The position numbers and the translations under genes were made by a program. The notes beneath the pieces are model-generated. The model did no database searches. It saw nothing but the letters and a program-made list of their open reading frames with translations, and had not been told where the DNA came from. This document shows positions 1 to 9,011 of a stretch of DNA of 64,000 bases, piece after piece (within the stretch, counting starts at the first letter, position 1; each line of letters begins with the position of its first letter). The stretch is from Pseudomonadota bacterium (lineage in GTDB: Bacteria > Desulfobacterota > Binatia > Binatales > Binataceae). The stretch is taken from NCBI GenBank assembly GCA_021324885.1, contig JAJPIF010000026.1, positions 30,003-94,002 on the forward strand, written 5' to 3'.

Positions 1-103
1 GCGGGTTTAATTATTGGAAGCGACGATTCGATTAAAGAGTGGCGCCAATCTCACTGGTTAGCGGGCCGCGTTTGGCCCCGGTTGACGCCCGCGGGACAGC
101 AGC

Positions 104-133
104 TTGACTGTCATTCTTGGCCCCGCCTATAGT
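104..133 (+). promoter_or_regulatory. Sigma-70-type promoter for nuoI
   Basis: A TTGACT box (104-109) and a TATAGT box (128-133) are separated by 18 bases, a good match to the sigma-70 consensus. Transcription would start near 140, giving a leader of about 70 bases before the ATG at 209. The rest of the first 208 bases holds no convincing gene. Confidence 0.5.
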
Positions 134-208
134 GACCTTCGAGACTCCGGAACTGCAATGTAAGGCGCGCAGGGCAGCAGTTTTGACGCGCGCCGGACCG
201 GGATAACA

Positions 209-925
209 ATGAAGCGACGCAGCGAAATGACACTGGCGGAGCGCGTGTATCTGCCGGAAATCCTTAAGGGTCTGGTGGTCACGAATTATCATTTCGTGCG
301 CAACCTGGTCCTGCATACCGCCCATCTTTTTGGTCTGGCCAAAACCCGCCGCGCGGCGCTTACCGTTCAATACCCCGATGAGCGCAAACGCTACTCGGAG
401 GGCTACCGCGGCAGCCACCGGCTGACCTTGCGGCCCGACGGCGCGGTGCGCTGCACGGCCTGTTTTTTGTGCGCAACCGCTTGTCCCGCCCAATGCATCT
501 ATATCGAGGCTGGCGAGCATCCTGATCCGCACATCGAGAAGTACCCGACGCGCTACGAGATCGACACGCTGCGATGCATCTATTGCGGCTTGTGCGTCGA
601 AGCCTGCCCATGCGACGCGATCCGTATGGACACCTATGTCCATCCTCGAATCTGGGGCTTCGATCGCAAGGACTTTGTGGAAACCAAGGAAGTGCTGATG
701 CATCGTTCCGAAGTCCTCGCCGCCAAGGGCCGCGAAGGCAACATGGAAGAGATGCTGGCCTGGTACCGGGAGCAGGAGCGGCAGATCTACGATCCCCAGC
801 GTCCGGAGTTGAAAACCTATACCAGCCGTGTTCTGCCGCAGCCATGGGCGGACAAGGACGAGCAACAGGGTGAAATACCGGCTCTCCCGCGCCATCCCGG
901 GGCCAACGGCAGTTCGCCTAAATGA
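209..925 (+). CDS. nuoI: NADH-quinone oxidoreductase subunit I
   Basis: This is the iron-sulfur subunit of respiratory complex I that carries two 4Fe-4S clusters (N6a/N6b) and passes electrons toward the quinone-binding module at the cytoplasmic membrane surface. Two ferredoxin-type motifs are visible: [12 protein letters not shown] near residues 82-93 and [12 protein letters not shown] near 123-134, each with the Cys-x2-Cys-x2-Cys-x3-Cys-Pro pattern. At 238 residues it is longer than the roughly 180 of E. coli NuoI because of a longer C-terminal tail. Its promoter at 104-133 and the unrelated thiC downstream suggest it is the last gene of a nuo cluster or a detached subunit; the other nuo genes are not in the window. 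Confidence 0.93.
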   Translation: MKRRSEMTLAERVYLPEILKGLVVTNYHFVRNLVLHTAHLFGLAKTRRAALTVQYPDERKRYSEGYRGSHRLTLRPDGAVRCTACFLCATACPAQCIYIEAGEHPDPHIEKYPTRYEIDTLRCIYCGLCVEACPCDAIRMDTYVHPRIWGFDRKDFVETKEVLMHRSEVLAAKGREGNMEEMLAWYREQERQIYDPQRPELKTYTSRVLPQPWADKDEQQGEIPALPRHPGANGSSPK

Positions 926-990
926 CGAGTTCACATTCACAATCGTACGGAGCAATAATCGCTGCCGGCACGGATAATTGAGGAAGGACC

Positions 991-2301
991 ATGACTCAAC
1001 TCGAAGCCGCACGTAAGGGTCTTGTCACTCAAGAAATGATTGAAGTCGCGGAGGACGAGGGACTTGAGCCCACGCAAGTGCGCGACCTTGTCGCCACCGG
1101 CGAAGTTGTGATCCCACACAATATCCATCATCGTTTCCGCGCGATCGGCATCGGCAAAAACCTGCGCACCAAGGTCAACGCAAACCTGGGCGCCTCCAAT
1201 TTCCATCAGTTGCTCGAAGAGGAAATCGAGAAACTCTACACCGCGATCCGTTTCGGCGCCGACTCGGTGATGGATCTGTCAACCGGCACCGACCTGGACA
1301 AAATCCGCACCGAGATGATCTCGCGCGCTCCCGTGATGCTGGGGACGGTGCCGATCTATCAGGTCGCCTCCGAAGCCTCGATCATGGAACTCAGCGCCGA
1401 CTTCTTCCTCGAAGTGATCGAGCGCCAGGCCCGCCAGGGAGTGGATTACATGACGCTGCATTGCGGCGTCACTCGCGACAGCGTGCGGCGTCTGCGCGGC
1501 CATGAGCGTATCGAAGGAATCGTATCGCGTGGCGGCGCTCTACTGGCGGCATGGATCGAGCGCACCGGCAACGAAAATCCGCTGTACGAGCATTTCGATC
1601 GCGTGTGCGAGATCCTGCGCGAGCACGACGTCACGATTTCGCTGGGCGACGGTTTGCGTCCCGGCGCAACCGGCGACGCCACCGACCGCGGTCAGCTCGC
1701 CGAATTGCTGGTGCTGGGTGAACTGACCCAGCGTGCCCGCCAGCTCGGCGTGCAGGTAATGATCGAAGGACCAGGGCACGTTCCGCTCGATCAGATCGAA
1801 GCCAATGTGAAGCTGGAAAAGCGGATTTGCGGGGGAGCGCCGTTCTACGTGCTGGGTCCGCTGACCTGCGACGTGGCTCCCGGCTACGATCATATCACGG
1901 GGGCGATCGGCGGTGCGATTGCGTCCGCGGCGGGTACCGACTTCCTGTGCTACGTCACGCCGGCGGAGCATCTGCGCCTGCCGACGATCGACGACGTACG
2001 CGAGGGTGTGATCGCAACTCGCATCGCGGCTCATTCCGGCGACCTGGTCAAGGGCGTGCGGGCGGCCAAGGTCTGGAACGACCAGATGTCGCGTTTCCGT
2101 AAAGCGCTGAATTGGGAAGGGATGTACGCGATGGCGATGGATCCGGACAAGGCGCGCCGCTACAAGGAAGAGAGCGAGGCCGCCGGCTCCAACGTCTGCA
2201 CGATGTGCGGATCGCTGTGCTCGATCAACGTCGATAACGCCTCGATAAAGTTTGTCCGCAAGCAGGCGGAAGCTGCCGAGCAGGTTCATGCCGCCTCGTA
2301 A
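991..2301 (+). CDS. thiC: Phosphomethylpyrimidine synthase (short-form ThiC)
   Basis: This is a radical-SAM enzyme that rearranges 5-aminoimidazole ribotide to hydroxymethylpyrimidine phosphate, the pyrimidine half of thiamine. The protein is 436 residues, the short form without the N-terminal extension of E. coli ThiC (about 630). The C-terminal cluster motif is CTMCGSLC, with conserved blocks such as MIEGPGHVPL and GPLTCDVAPGYDHI. The start is supported by a GAGGAAGG ribosome site just upstream. No TPP riboswitch could be found in the 65-base gap before it. A close paralogue family, the 5-hydroxybenzimidazole synthases (BzaF), cannot be excluded from sequence alone, but the neighbouring ThiF-like gene favours thiamine. 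Confidence 0.92.
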   Translation: MTQLEAARKGLVTQEMIEVAEDEGLEPTQVRDLVATGEVVIPHNIHHRFRAIGIGKNLRTKVNANLGASNFHQLLEEEIEKLYTAIRFGADSVMDLSTGTDLDKIRTEMISRAPVMLGTVPIYQVASEASIMELSADFFLEVIERQARQGVDYMTLHCGVTRDSVRRLRGHERIEGIVSRGGALLAAWIERTGNENPLYEHFDRVCEILREHDVTISLGDGLRPGATGDATDRGQLAELLVLGELTQRARQLGVQVMIEGPGHVPLDQIEANVKLEKRICGGAPFYVLGPLTCDVAPGYDHITGAIGGAIASAAGTDFLCYVTPAEHLRLPTIDDVREGVIATRIAAHSGDLVKGVRAAKVWNDQMSRFRKALNWEGMYAMAMDPDKARRYKEESEAAGSNVCTMCGSLCSINVDNASIKFVRKQAEAAEQVHAAS

Positions 2302-2770
2302 CGGGCTGGATATCGGCGACGCTGCTCCCGCCGACCTCACGCTTTCCGACCAGGGGGGTGCGCCTGTGCGTCTGGCGGATTTTCGCGGCTGCGTCGTCGT
2401 GCTGTACTTCTATCCGGCTGACGACACGCCCGGATGCACGGTCGAGGGCAGGGAGTTCCGCGACCTTCACGATCAGTTCGCGGCGCTGGATTGCGTCGTG
2501 ATCGGCGTCAGCGTCGATTCCGTCGATTCGCACCGGAAGTTTGCGCAAAAGCATGCTTTGCCGTTCCTGCTGCTGTCCGACGGCGATGGCCGGATGGCGC
2601 AGGCGTTCGGTGTATTGCGCGAAGGTATCGCCGATCGGACGACCTTCGTCATTGACCGCGACCTGCGCGTGCGCGGGCGTTTCGACCAGGTGAAGCCGCG
2701 CGGGCACGCCCAGCAGGTGCTCGAATTCGTCCGCGCTCTGCTCGAATCGCACCGGATGCTCGGCGGCTGA
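2288..2770 (+). CDS. Peroxiredoxin, Bcp/PrxQ type (one-Cys)
   Basis: This is a cytoplasmic thiol peroxidase of the AhpC/TSA, Bcp subfamily that reduces hydrogen peroxide and organic peroxides. The active-site segment FYPADDTPGCTVEG holds the peroxidatic Cys. The position five residues later, where many Bcp proteins carry the resolving Cys, is Arg (CTVEGREFRD), so this is a one-Cys form. The ATG at 2288 gives 160 residues, normal for the family, and overlaps the last 14 bases of thiC, which implies translational coupling. An in-frame start further upstream would lie deeper inside thiC and is less likely. Confidence 0.88.
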   Translation: MPPRNGLDIGDAAPADLTLSDQGGAPVRLADFRGCVVVLYFYPADDTPGCTVEGREFRDLHDQFAALDCVVIGVSVDSVDSHRKFAQKHALPFLLLSDGDGRMAQAFGVLREGIADRTTFVIDRDLRVRGRFDQVKPRGHAQQVLEFVRALLESHRMLGG

Positions 2771-2873
2771 CCCGCGTCTGGCCGCGCATAAGTCAGCGGG
2801 CGAGCCCTGTGCATCGCGTCGAGTCGGCTTAACCGCTAAAATAGGCGTGTGCCGCGGAGGTCATTGAGAATTT

Positions 2874-4109
2874 ATGGCCAGGACATCAAAGAGCCTCCTG
2901 GATGAGGCTCGCTCGTCGATCAAGCAAATCAGCGCGGAAGAAGCGCGCGAATTGATGAAGAAGGGCGCCGTCGTAGTGGATGTGCGTGAAAGCGACGAAT
3001 GGCGCCAGGGGCACATCCCCGAAGCGCTATTTATCCCGCGCGGTTTCCTCGAGCTGCGGGTGGAGGAAAAAGTCCCGGACCACAAAGCTCCCGTTATTCT
3101 CCAATGCGCTTCGGGAACGCGCTCGCTTCTGGCCGCGCGCACGCTGCGCGAGATGGGTTACGAAAATCTCTTCAACCTCAACGGCGGGTTCAACGCCTGG
3201 AAGGACAAGGGTTTCCCCTGGGTCGCGGATCGGCAGTTTAAACCCGATGAGCTGACCCGCTACTCGCGCCATTTCCTGATTCCCGAGGTGGGCGAGAAGG
3301 GACAAGCCAAACTGCTCGACGCCAAGGTTCTGCTGCTGGGCGCCGGCGCTTTGGGCTCGCCTTCGGGAATGTACCTGGCGGCGGCCGGTGTCGGCACCAT
3401 CGGGTTTGTGGATTTCGATGTTGTAGATCTCTCCAATCTGCAGCGCCAGATCATCCATACCACCGACCGGGTGGGCGAGCTCAAGACGGAGTCGGCGCGC
3501 AAGACGCTCAACGCGATCAATCCGGGCGTCAAGGTGGTTGCGCACAATGTCCATCTCAATTCCGAAAACGTGATGGACATAATCCGCGACTACGACGTGA
3601 TTGTGAACTGCTCGGACAACTTCCCGACCCGCTATCTAATCAACGATGCCTGTGTGTTTGCGAAAAAGCCGCTGGTCGACGGCGCGATCTTCCAGTTCGA
3701 AGGCAACGCGACGGTCTTCTATCCGGATAAAGGCGGCCCATGCTACCGATGCCTTTACCCGGAGCCGCCGCCGCCCGGGATGGCGCCGTCGTGCGCCGAG
3801 GCCGGGGTGCTCGGAGTGCTGCCGGGGCTGATCGGATCGATCGAGGCGCTCGAAGCTATCAAGCTGATACTGGGGGCGGGCAAGCCGCTGATCGGCACGA
3901 TGGTTTACTTCGACACGCTGTCGGATCGGGATTATGTCCGTCTGATGCGCATCAAGCGCGACCCGCAGTGCCCGGTCTGCAGCGATCACCCGACTCAAAC
4001 CAGGCTTATCGATTACGAGGCTTTCTGCGGGCTTGCGGCCAACGGTGTCTCGGTTAACGGCGATACGGCCATGACCAATGAGCCGATCCAGGCGTCCACT
4101 CAGTCCTGA
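2874..4109 (+). CDS. Rhodanese-ThiF/MoeB fusion (sulfur-carrier adenylyltransferase)
   Basis: This is an E1-like enzyme that adenylates the C-terminal glycine of a small sulfur-carrier protein (ThiS or MoaD type) so that it can receive sulfur. Residues about 18-118 form a rhodanese domain with active-site loop CASGTRS. Residues about 125-385 form the ThiF/MoeB domain with the nucleotide-binding stretch LLLGAGALGSP, the RQIIHT motif, and zinc-type CYRC and CPVC pairs. In most MoeZ/Uba4 proteins the rhodanese domain is at the C-terminus; here it is at the N-terminus. Closeness to thiC suggests thiamine thiazole sulfur transfer, but molybdopterin or cysteine biosynthesis is possible. Confidence 0.88.
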   Translation: MARTSKSLLDEARSSIKQISAEEARELMKKGAVVVDVRESDEWRQGHIPEALFIPRGFLELRVEEKVPDHKAPVILQCASGTRSLLAARTLREMGYENLFNLNGGFNAWKDKGFPWVADRQFKPDELTRYSRHFLIPEVGEKGQAKLLDAKVLLLGAGALGSPSGMYLAAAGVGTIGFVDFDVVDLSNLQRQIIHTTDRVGELKTESARKTLNAINPGVKVVAHNVHLNSENVMDIIRDYDVIVNCSDNFPTRYLINDACVFAKKPLVDGAIFQFEGNATVFYPDKGGPCYRCLYPEPPPPGMAPSCAEAGVLGVLPGLIGSIEALEAIKLILGAGKPLIGTMVYFDTLSDRDYVRLMRIKRDPQCPVCSDHPTQTRLIDYEAFCGLAANGVSVNGDTAMTNEPIQASTQS

Positions 4110-4178
4110 AACTGGGCTGGCGCAGCAGAAGACCGACGATATTGCCAATGGCGGGCGGCCGGTAGGCAGAGGACCAGG

Positions 4179-4862
4179 ATGGCGCTGGGGCCTTTTCAGG
4201 TGGCTGAGAGATTGCTTGACGGGACCCGCAAACGTGGCATCGCGCTGCTGATGCGCCATGGCGAGACCGCCTGGAATCGCGAGGGCCGCGTGATGGGCCG
4301 TCAGCCGGTAGAGCTTGACGCCGAGGGCCGGTCGCAGGTCGAATTGGCAATTCCGCTGGCGCGCCAGTTGCAACCTGAACTGATCATCTCAAGCCCGCTG
4401 TTGCGCGCGTTTCAGTCGGCGGAGATAATCGCGCGCGGCGTGGGCCGAATTGAAATCCTGATCGACGAGCGCCTTGAAGAAGTGCGCTACGGCGCGTGGG
4501 AAGGCAAGACCTATCATCAGCTGGTCAAGGACGAGAGTTACATCAATTACCGCAAGGCGCCGCTGGAGAGTTCAACCCCCGGCGGCGAAACTATCCGCGA
4601 CGTGCAGGAGCGGGGGGTGGCCGCCGTCGACGCCGCGATTATGGCGCATCGCGGTAAGCGCCTGCTGTTCGTCTCGCACGGCGACATTATTCGCACGGTC
4701 CTGTGCCACTACATGCGGCTGGACCTCAAGCATTTTCATCGCCTGCGCGTGGACAACGCGACCTTTTCCGCGATCGAAGTCAGCGACGATTTCGCCGAAG
4801 TCAAATTTCTCAACCTGCTCCCCGACTCGCAACGCGCCTTCCGCTCGCCCTTTCCGAAGTAG
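4179..4862 (+). CDS. Histidine phosphatase family (phosphoglycerate mutase-like)
   Basis: This is a cytoplasmic phosphatase of the branch-1 histidine phosphatase superfamily. The catalytic motif LMRHGETAWN (near residue 25) holds the phospho-accepting His; the second catalytic His is in FVSHGDIIR, and the general-acid Glu lies in the LEEVRYGAWEG segment. The substrate cannot be told from sequence: candidates include alpha-ribazole phosphate (CobC), 2-phosphoglycerate and sugar phosphates. It lies 69 bases after the rhodanese-ThiF gene and may share its transcript. Confidence 0.88.
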   Translation: MALGPFQVAERLLDGTRKRGIALLMRHGETAWNREGRVMGRQPVELDAEGRSQVELAIPLARQLQPELIISSPLLRAFQSAEIIARGVGRIEILIDERLEEVRYGAWEGKTYHQLVKDESYINYRKAPLESSTPGGETIRDVQERGVAAVDAAIMAHRGKRLLFVSHGDIIRTVLCHYMRLDLKHFHRLRVDNATFSAIEVSDDFAEVKFLNLLPDSQRAFRSPFPK

Positions 4863-5197
4863 AGAGTTATACCGTCTATAAGTCCTCGGGTCTCAGGCTG
4901 GTCGCGCGGGCCAGTCGTGGCCGGCGCCGCAGGACCGGTTTCCTCGTCGGGGAGGGCGAATGATGGCTCAGGGCGTCCTGGGCGGCATGTAAAGGAAAGC
5001 ATCCATCTTCTAACCAGGGCGCCATGTGCCGCTGCTCCGGGAAGCGCCGGCATCACAGAACTTGCCCATCAGACTCGCGCTCGATCTCGATTTCGCGTAT
5101 CACGGAAATCCTGGCACTTGCCAAACCGGAACCGCGGAAGTTGCCTAACCTGGCTTCGGAACTCCGGCGACGTTCTTTCTGACGATGGAGGATCACC
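4863..5197. other. Intergenic region, 335 bases
   Basis: No convincing gene. It holds one copy of a roughly 35-base repeat (4989-5022), also found at 6661-6695. The last 30 bases are the leader of the broken CoA-transferase gene. Confidence 0.5.
4989..5022. repeat. Dispersed intergenic repeat, copy A
   Basis: The stretch beginning GTAAAGGAAAGCATCCATC matches 6661-6695 at about 31 of 36 positions with one gap. Both copies lie in non-coding gaps beside the broken CoA-transferase/DUF302 locus. Confidence 0.55.
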
Positions 5198-5746
5198 ATG
5201 GTGCGTACGCGACCACAACATGTGCTGAGCCACTTCAAGGTGCTGGACTGACGGAGTATCTGTCGGGGCCGATGTTGACGCGGATCATGGCCGAGATGGG
5301 CGCCGAGGTGATCAAAATCGAGCCGCCCGGCGGCGACAGGACGCGCCAGACGCCGTGGGTGAAGAATGGCCGCAGCGCCTATAACGTGCAGCAAAACCGC
5401 AGCAAAAAAAGCGTCTGCGTCGATCTGAAGAATCCGGCGGGGGTCGCGCTGGTCAAGCAACAGCTGCCCAAAGTTGATGTATTGGTTGAGAATTTTGCGC
5501 CTGGCGTAATCCAGCGCCTGGGACTCGGCTACAAAACCGTCAAGTCGATTAACCCCTCGATCGTAATGTGCTCGATCTCCAGTTTCGGTCAGAGCGGGCC
5601 GCTGGCTTCCAAGGTCGGCTTCGACTTTGTCGCGGCGTCTTACGCCGGGGTGATCAACATGATGGGATTTCCCGACGGGCCGCCGATCATGCCTGGCCTT
5701 TCCCTGGGCGATTCGCTGGCGGCGATCACCGGCGTCGGCGCCGATT
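5198..5746 (+). pseudogene. CaiB/BaiF CoA-transferase, frameshifted and 3'-truncated
   Basis: This is the N-terminal half of a type III CoA-transferase, with TRIMAEMGAEVIKIEPPGGD, VDVLVENFAPGVIQRLGLGY and MCSISSFGQSGPLA, most like the gene at 44809-46029. The natural start is the ATG at 5198, which reads LSHFKVLD and meets TGA at 5249. One missing base near 5248 would restore ...VLDLTEYLSG, so the gene carries an early frameshift. About 180 codons in, after GDSLAAITGVGA, the homology stops and the DNA continues as the reverse complement of a DUF302 gene. The usual length is near 400 residues, so this copy cannot be functional. Confidence 0.85.
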
Positions 5747-5960
5747 GCATGATGGGCGTGCCGGCTTGGGGACTGCCGAAAATCAGCAGCTTGGCCGGGA
5801 GCATCTTCATCCCGACTTTGGCGGCTTCGCCGCTGTGGTCAACCAACGCGAAGAGCGTAACTCCTTTTTGCGCGAGAATCCGCTTGAGCCGCTCCACGGT
5901 CTGGTCCACGGTGTGTTTGCTGCGTGTGCTAACGATGCCCTCAGCCTGGTTGGGCGCCAT
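5745..5960 (-). pseudogene. DUF302 protein, C-terminally truncated
   Basis: Reading from 5960, the product shows typical DUF302 features: TVDQTVERLKRILAQKGVTL, FALVDHSGEAAKVG, and LLIFGSPQAGTPIM. About 70 residues are intact, then the frame enters the antisense of the broken CoA-transferase. Full DUF302 proteins are about 125-135 residues. A strong AAGGAGAAGG ribosome site precedes the start, so the 5' end is well preserved and only the 3' half is missing. Function of the family is not established. Confidence 0.8.
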
Positions 5961-6054
5961 GACCTTCTCCTTGACCCGCTTGAAGGCGGACGATTTGAAC
6001 GCGAAGTTCTCGCTGGTGAAATCTTAGCGCCGGTGCGTTAAGGAAGAGAGTGGC

Positions 6055-6432
6055 ATGATGGAAAATCGCGGGGCACTTCCCAGTGACTATATGGCCGCGG
6101 AACGCACATTTCTTGCGTGGATTCGCACAGGTCTGGCCCTGATGGGCTTCGGTTTCGTGGTTGCGCGCTTCGGCTTGTTCTTGCGCGAACTCGCGCAAAC
6201 TACAAACATGCGCAAGTTCGAAACCAACGGCGTCTCGCTGTTGATTGGAACCGCTCTTTTGCTGACCGGCGCAACGGTCAATATCGCCGCCACGTTCAGC
6301 CATGTCAGGCTGATTGCCAGGCTCAACCGCGGCGAAGCGGTTTTGGGGCCGTCCGGCACCGCAATCGCGGTCGCTTTAGGCCTGTCCGCGCTCGGGCTGG
6401 CGCTCGCCGCTTACCTCGTTTGGGTAGGCTAG
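6055..6432 (+). CDS. DUF202 (YidH-type) inner-membrane protein
   Basis: This is a 125-residue membrane protein with the DUF202 N-terminal signature AAERTFLAWIRTGLALMGFG and three predicted membrane helices, at about residues 20-42, 60-82 and 97-122. YidH proteins are of unknown function. It is divergent from the truncated DUF302 gene, about 95 bases away, and the GGAAGAGAG sequence upstream can serve as ribosome site. Confidence 0.85.
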   Translation: MMENRGALPSDYMAAERTFLAWIRTGLALMGFGFVVARFGLFLRELAQTTNMRKFETNGVSLLIGTALLLTGATVNIAATFSHVRLIARLNRGEAVLGPSGTAIAVALGLSALGLALAAYLVWVG

Positions 6433-6910
6433 TTCATGGAGGTGGCGCTCAACCTTATTCGCCGAATGGATCTCGTTGGTCCGTTCTTTGCCCTGTGGGA
6501 ACGCGGCCAACTCGCCCGTCCACCTGTCGATGTGGTCGGTGTTGAATCGCCCAGGCGCGAGTCCAAAGATGAGGGCGGGCGGAGGGCCTGCGCCGGACCG
6601 GCAGGTTGAGAAAAAAGGATTTTCCGCAACCTGCCCCCACTCTAATCTCCCCCGGAGGGAGTAAAGGAAAAGCAGCCATCTTTTAACCAGAGTGCGGAAC
6701 GCAGCTTTTAGATGAAGGCGCCGCCCGTCTTTTGTCCGCACCCTGTAAGGGCTCTGATGCCGGCCGTATGCATGACGCCGCAGAAGTTCGAATATACTAA
6801 ATTGGCAATGCGAGATTCGCTATGGCGTCCAACCATTTCCCACCACTGCTCCGCGGCCATCTGATGGGCGGCTGCTCCAATTCGAACAGGAGAAAGCGGA
6901 GTTTTGTGCA
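6433..6910. other. Intergenic region, 478 bases
   Basis: No confident gene. A 57-codon frame from an ATG at 6436 to a stop at 6609 reads like protein at first (residues MEVALNLIRRMDLVGPFF) but ends in low-quality sequence and is not called. It also contains copy B of the dispersed repeat and the leader of pth. Confidence 0.4.
6661..6695. repeat. Dispersed intergenic repeat, copy B
   Basis: It starts GTAAAGGAAAAGCAGCCATC and is about 86 percent identical to 4989-5022. A GC-rich CTCCCCCGGAGGGAG dyad lies immediately before this copy. Confidence 0.55.
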
Positions 6911-7555
6911 ATGAGCCTGCGCGGGCTATTCGGATCCTTCCGGCGGCCGGCCTCCAAAGCGGAGCCTGTGGCCGCTAGCACGCAGCTTGAGTGGGTCGTC
7001 GTCGGGTTGGGCAATCCCGACGATAGATATCGCCGTTCCCGACACAACCTCGGCTTCATGGCGCTGGACCGGTTGGCCGCACGCCATGGCGTCACGTTGG
7101 ATCAGCGCCGCTTCAAGGCTCATCTGGGGCGCTGCGAGATCGGGGGTCATAAAGTGATTTTAGGCCAGCCGCAAACCTACATGAACCTGAGCGGCGAGGC
7201 AGTGGCGCCGCTGCTTGGCTATTTCAAAATCGAACCGGCCCGCCTGATCGTAATCCATGATGAACTCGATCTGCCGGCGGGCGCCGTACGCGTAAAGCGC
7301 GGCGGCGGCCATGCCGGTAACAACGGCATCCGGTCGATCATCGATGCGCTCGGGCACGGCGGCTTCGTGCGGGTCAGAATCGGAATCGGCCGCCCGCCCG
7401 CGGGACACGATGCTATCGGATACGTGCTTCAGCCGCTTAAGCCGGAGGAACTGGAGGTTTTCGATTCGGCAATCGAGCGGGCAGCCGATGCGGCCGAAGA
7501 AATTATCCAGTCGGGCGTCGAGCGCGCGATGAACAAATTCAATCAGCGCGGTTGA
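6911..7555 (+). CDS. pth: Peptidyl-tRNA hydrolase
   Basis: This enzyme releases peptidyl-tRNA that drops off ribosomes by cleaving the ester bond between peptide and tRNA. The core starts at about residue 28 with VVVGLGNPDDRYRRSRHNLG, where the catalytic His is in RHN; QPQTYMNLSG, VIHDELDLP (Asp) and GGGHAGNNG are the other family blocks. At 214 residues it has about 27 extra N-terminal residues compared with E. coli Pth; a start inside this extension is possible. It is followed 63 bases later by tyrS, suggesting a translation-related transcript. Confidence 0.95.
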   Translation: MSLRGLFGSFRRPASKAEPVAASTQLEWVVVGLGNPDDRYRRSRHNLGFMALDRLAARHGVTLDQRRFKAHLGRCEIGGHKVILGQPQTYMNLSGEAVAPLLGYFKIEPARLIVIHDELDLPAGAVRVKRGGGHAGNNGIRSIIDALGHGGFVRVRIGIGRPPAGHDAIGYVLQPLKPEELEVFDSAIERAADAAEEIIQSGVERAMNKFNQRG

Positions 7556-7618
7556 GTCGCAGGATTCAAGCGGTCGCAACTTTCCCCATCGCTCTCACCC
7601 GGCTATGTTCAAAAGCAC

Positions 7619-8803
7619 GTGGAAAAGGAACAGGCACAGGAATTGATGCGGCGGCTGGGCCGGCGCGCGGTCGAGATCATTTCCCCGGCGGAGTTGAGCG
7701 CCAAGCTCGCCGACAACCGCCCTTTACGAATCAAGCTGGGGATGGACCCGACCGCGCCGGACCTCCATCTGGGACATACGATCACGCTCAAGGCGATGCG
7801 CGATTTTCAGGCCGCCGGCCATACCGTGGTCTTTCTGGTCGGAGACTTTACCGCCGCCATCGGCGACCCCTCAGGACGTTCGGAAACCCGCAAGCCCCTG
7901 GACCGCCAACAAATCGAGAGCAACGCCGAGACCTACAAGCGCCAAGTGTTCAAGATCCTCGATCCGCAGCGCACCGAAATCCGCTTTAACAGCGAATGGA
8001 TGGACCAAATCGGTCTGCGCGAGTTGATCAGGATCGCCGCCCATGTCAGCGTTGCCCGGCTGCTGGAGCGAGACGATTTCGAAAAACGGCTCGCAACCGA
8101 GCAACCTCTGTTTCTGCACGAACTGCTCTATCCGCTTATCCAGGGCTACGATTCGGTGGCTATCCGGGCCGACGTCGAACTGGGCGGCACCGATCAGAAG
8201 TTCAATATGCTGCTGGGACGCGAGTTGCAGCGCGCCTGGGGCCAGCCGCCGCAAGTGGTGATAACGTTCCCGCTGCTTGAAGGGCTGGACGGCGTCCGCA
8301 AGATGTCGAAATCACTGGGCAACTACGTGGGCGTCACTGAAGCGCCCCAGGAGATGTTCGGCAAGCTGATGTCGCTCGACGACAAGCTGATGCTGCGGTA
8401 TTACGAGCTGCTGACCGATGTCGATTCCGAACAGCTCGAATCGATCAAAACCGGCCGGATTCATCCGATGGAGGCCAAAAAGCGGCTGGCCGAATTGATC
8501 GTCGATGAATACCACGGCGCGGATGCGGCGCGTACGGCCCGCGAGTACTTCGAAACTCGTTTCCAGCGCCGGGAGGTTCCCGCCGACGTTCCGGTATTCC
8601 GGTTGGCCGACGAGCTGTGGATTTGTGAGTTAATGAAACAGTTGAAGTTTGTCCCTTCCACCAACGAGGCGCGCCGTCTGGTCGGTCAGGGTGCTGTGCG
8701 CGTGGATGGGCAACCGGTCAGGGATGTCAATTTCCATTTCGTGCCCGGCCGCCATCGCCTGCTCGAAGTGGGCCGCCGCCGTATCGCTCGCATCGAGCGC
8801 TGA
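7619..8803 (+). CDS. tyrS: Tyrosyl-tRNA synthetase
   Basis: This class I aminoacyl-tRNA synthetase attaches tyrosine to tRNA-Tyr. The HIGH-type motif is HLGH (in DPTAPDLHLGHTITL), the KMSKS motif is intact (VRKMSKSLGNY), and the C-terminal S4 RNA-binding domain occupies about residues 330-390 (NEARRLVGQGAVRVDGQPV). Length 394 is typical of the TyrRS-Z-like subfamily. The start codon is GTG at 7619; the protein aligns from its first residues (EQAQELMRRLGRRAVEIIS). Confidence 0.95.
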   Translation: MEKEQAQELMRRLGRRAVEIISPAELSAKLADNRPLRIKLGMDPTAPDLHLGHTITLKAMRDFQAAGHTVVFLVGDFTAAIGDPSGRSETRKPLDRQQIESNAETYKRQVFKILDPQRTEIRFNSEWMDQIGLRELIRIAAHVSVARLLERDDFEKRLATEQPLFLHELLYPLIQGYDSVAIRADVELGGTDQKFNMLLGRELQRAWGQPPQVVITFPLLEGLDGVRKMSKSLGNYVGVTEAPQEMFGKLMSLDDKLMLRYYELLTDVDSEQLESIKTGRIHPMEAKKRLAELIVDEYHGADAARTAREYFETRFQRREVPADVPVFRLADELWICELMKQLKFVPSTNEARRLVGQGAVRVDGQPVRDVNFHFVPGRHRLLEVGRRRIARIER

Positions 8804-9011
8804 AGATTCATCGTTGCGATGCCGACTTTTGGACACATCGCTGTATCCGCCTTTCCCACAGGAACGACGAAACCGTGCAATTCTGACACAGAAGGAAGAA
8901 CCTGCATGTTTTTCTTACACGGAAACGCCCACAAATTGTGGTGATTGTCGGGCACGAGAATTGCGTTACCTGTCCGCGCGCTTTTTCGCAACAAGAAAGA
9001 GCAGGGGACAG

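Noticed and set aside
32..1012. Long minus-strand open frame opposite nuoI
   Set aside because: It is the antisense shadow of a gene with clear ferredoxin motifs; its translation matches nothing.
4184..4235. TPP-riboswitch-like bases (GGCTGAGAGATTGCTTGACG) at the start of the histidine phosphatase gene
   Set aside because: The CTGAGA box is present but the second box (ACCTGA and the following conserved loop) is missing, and the stretch is inside coding sequence.
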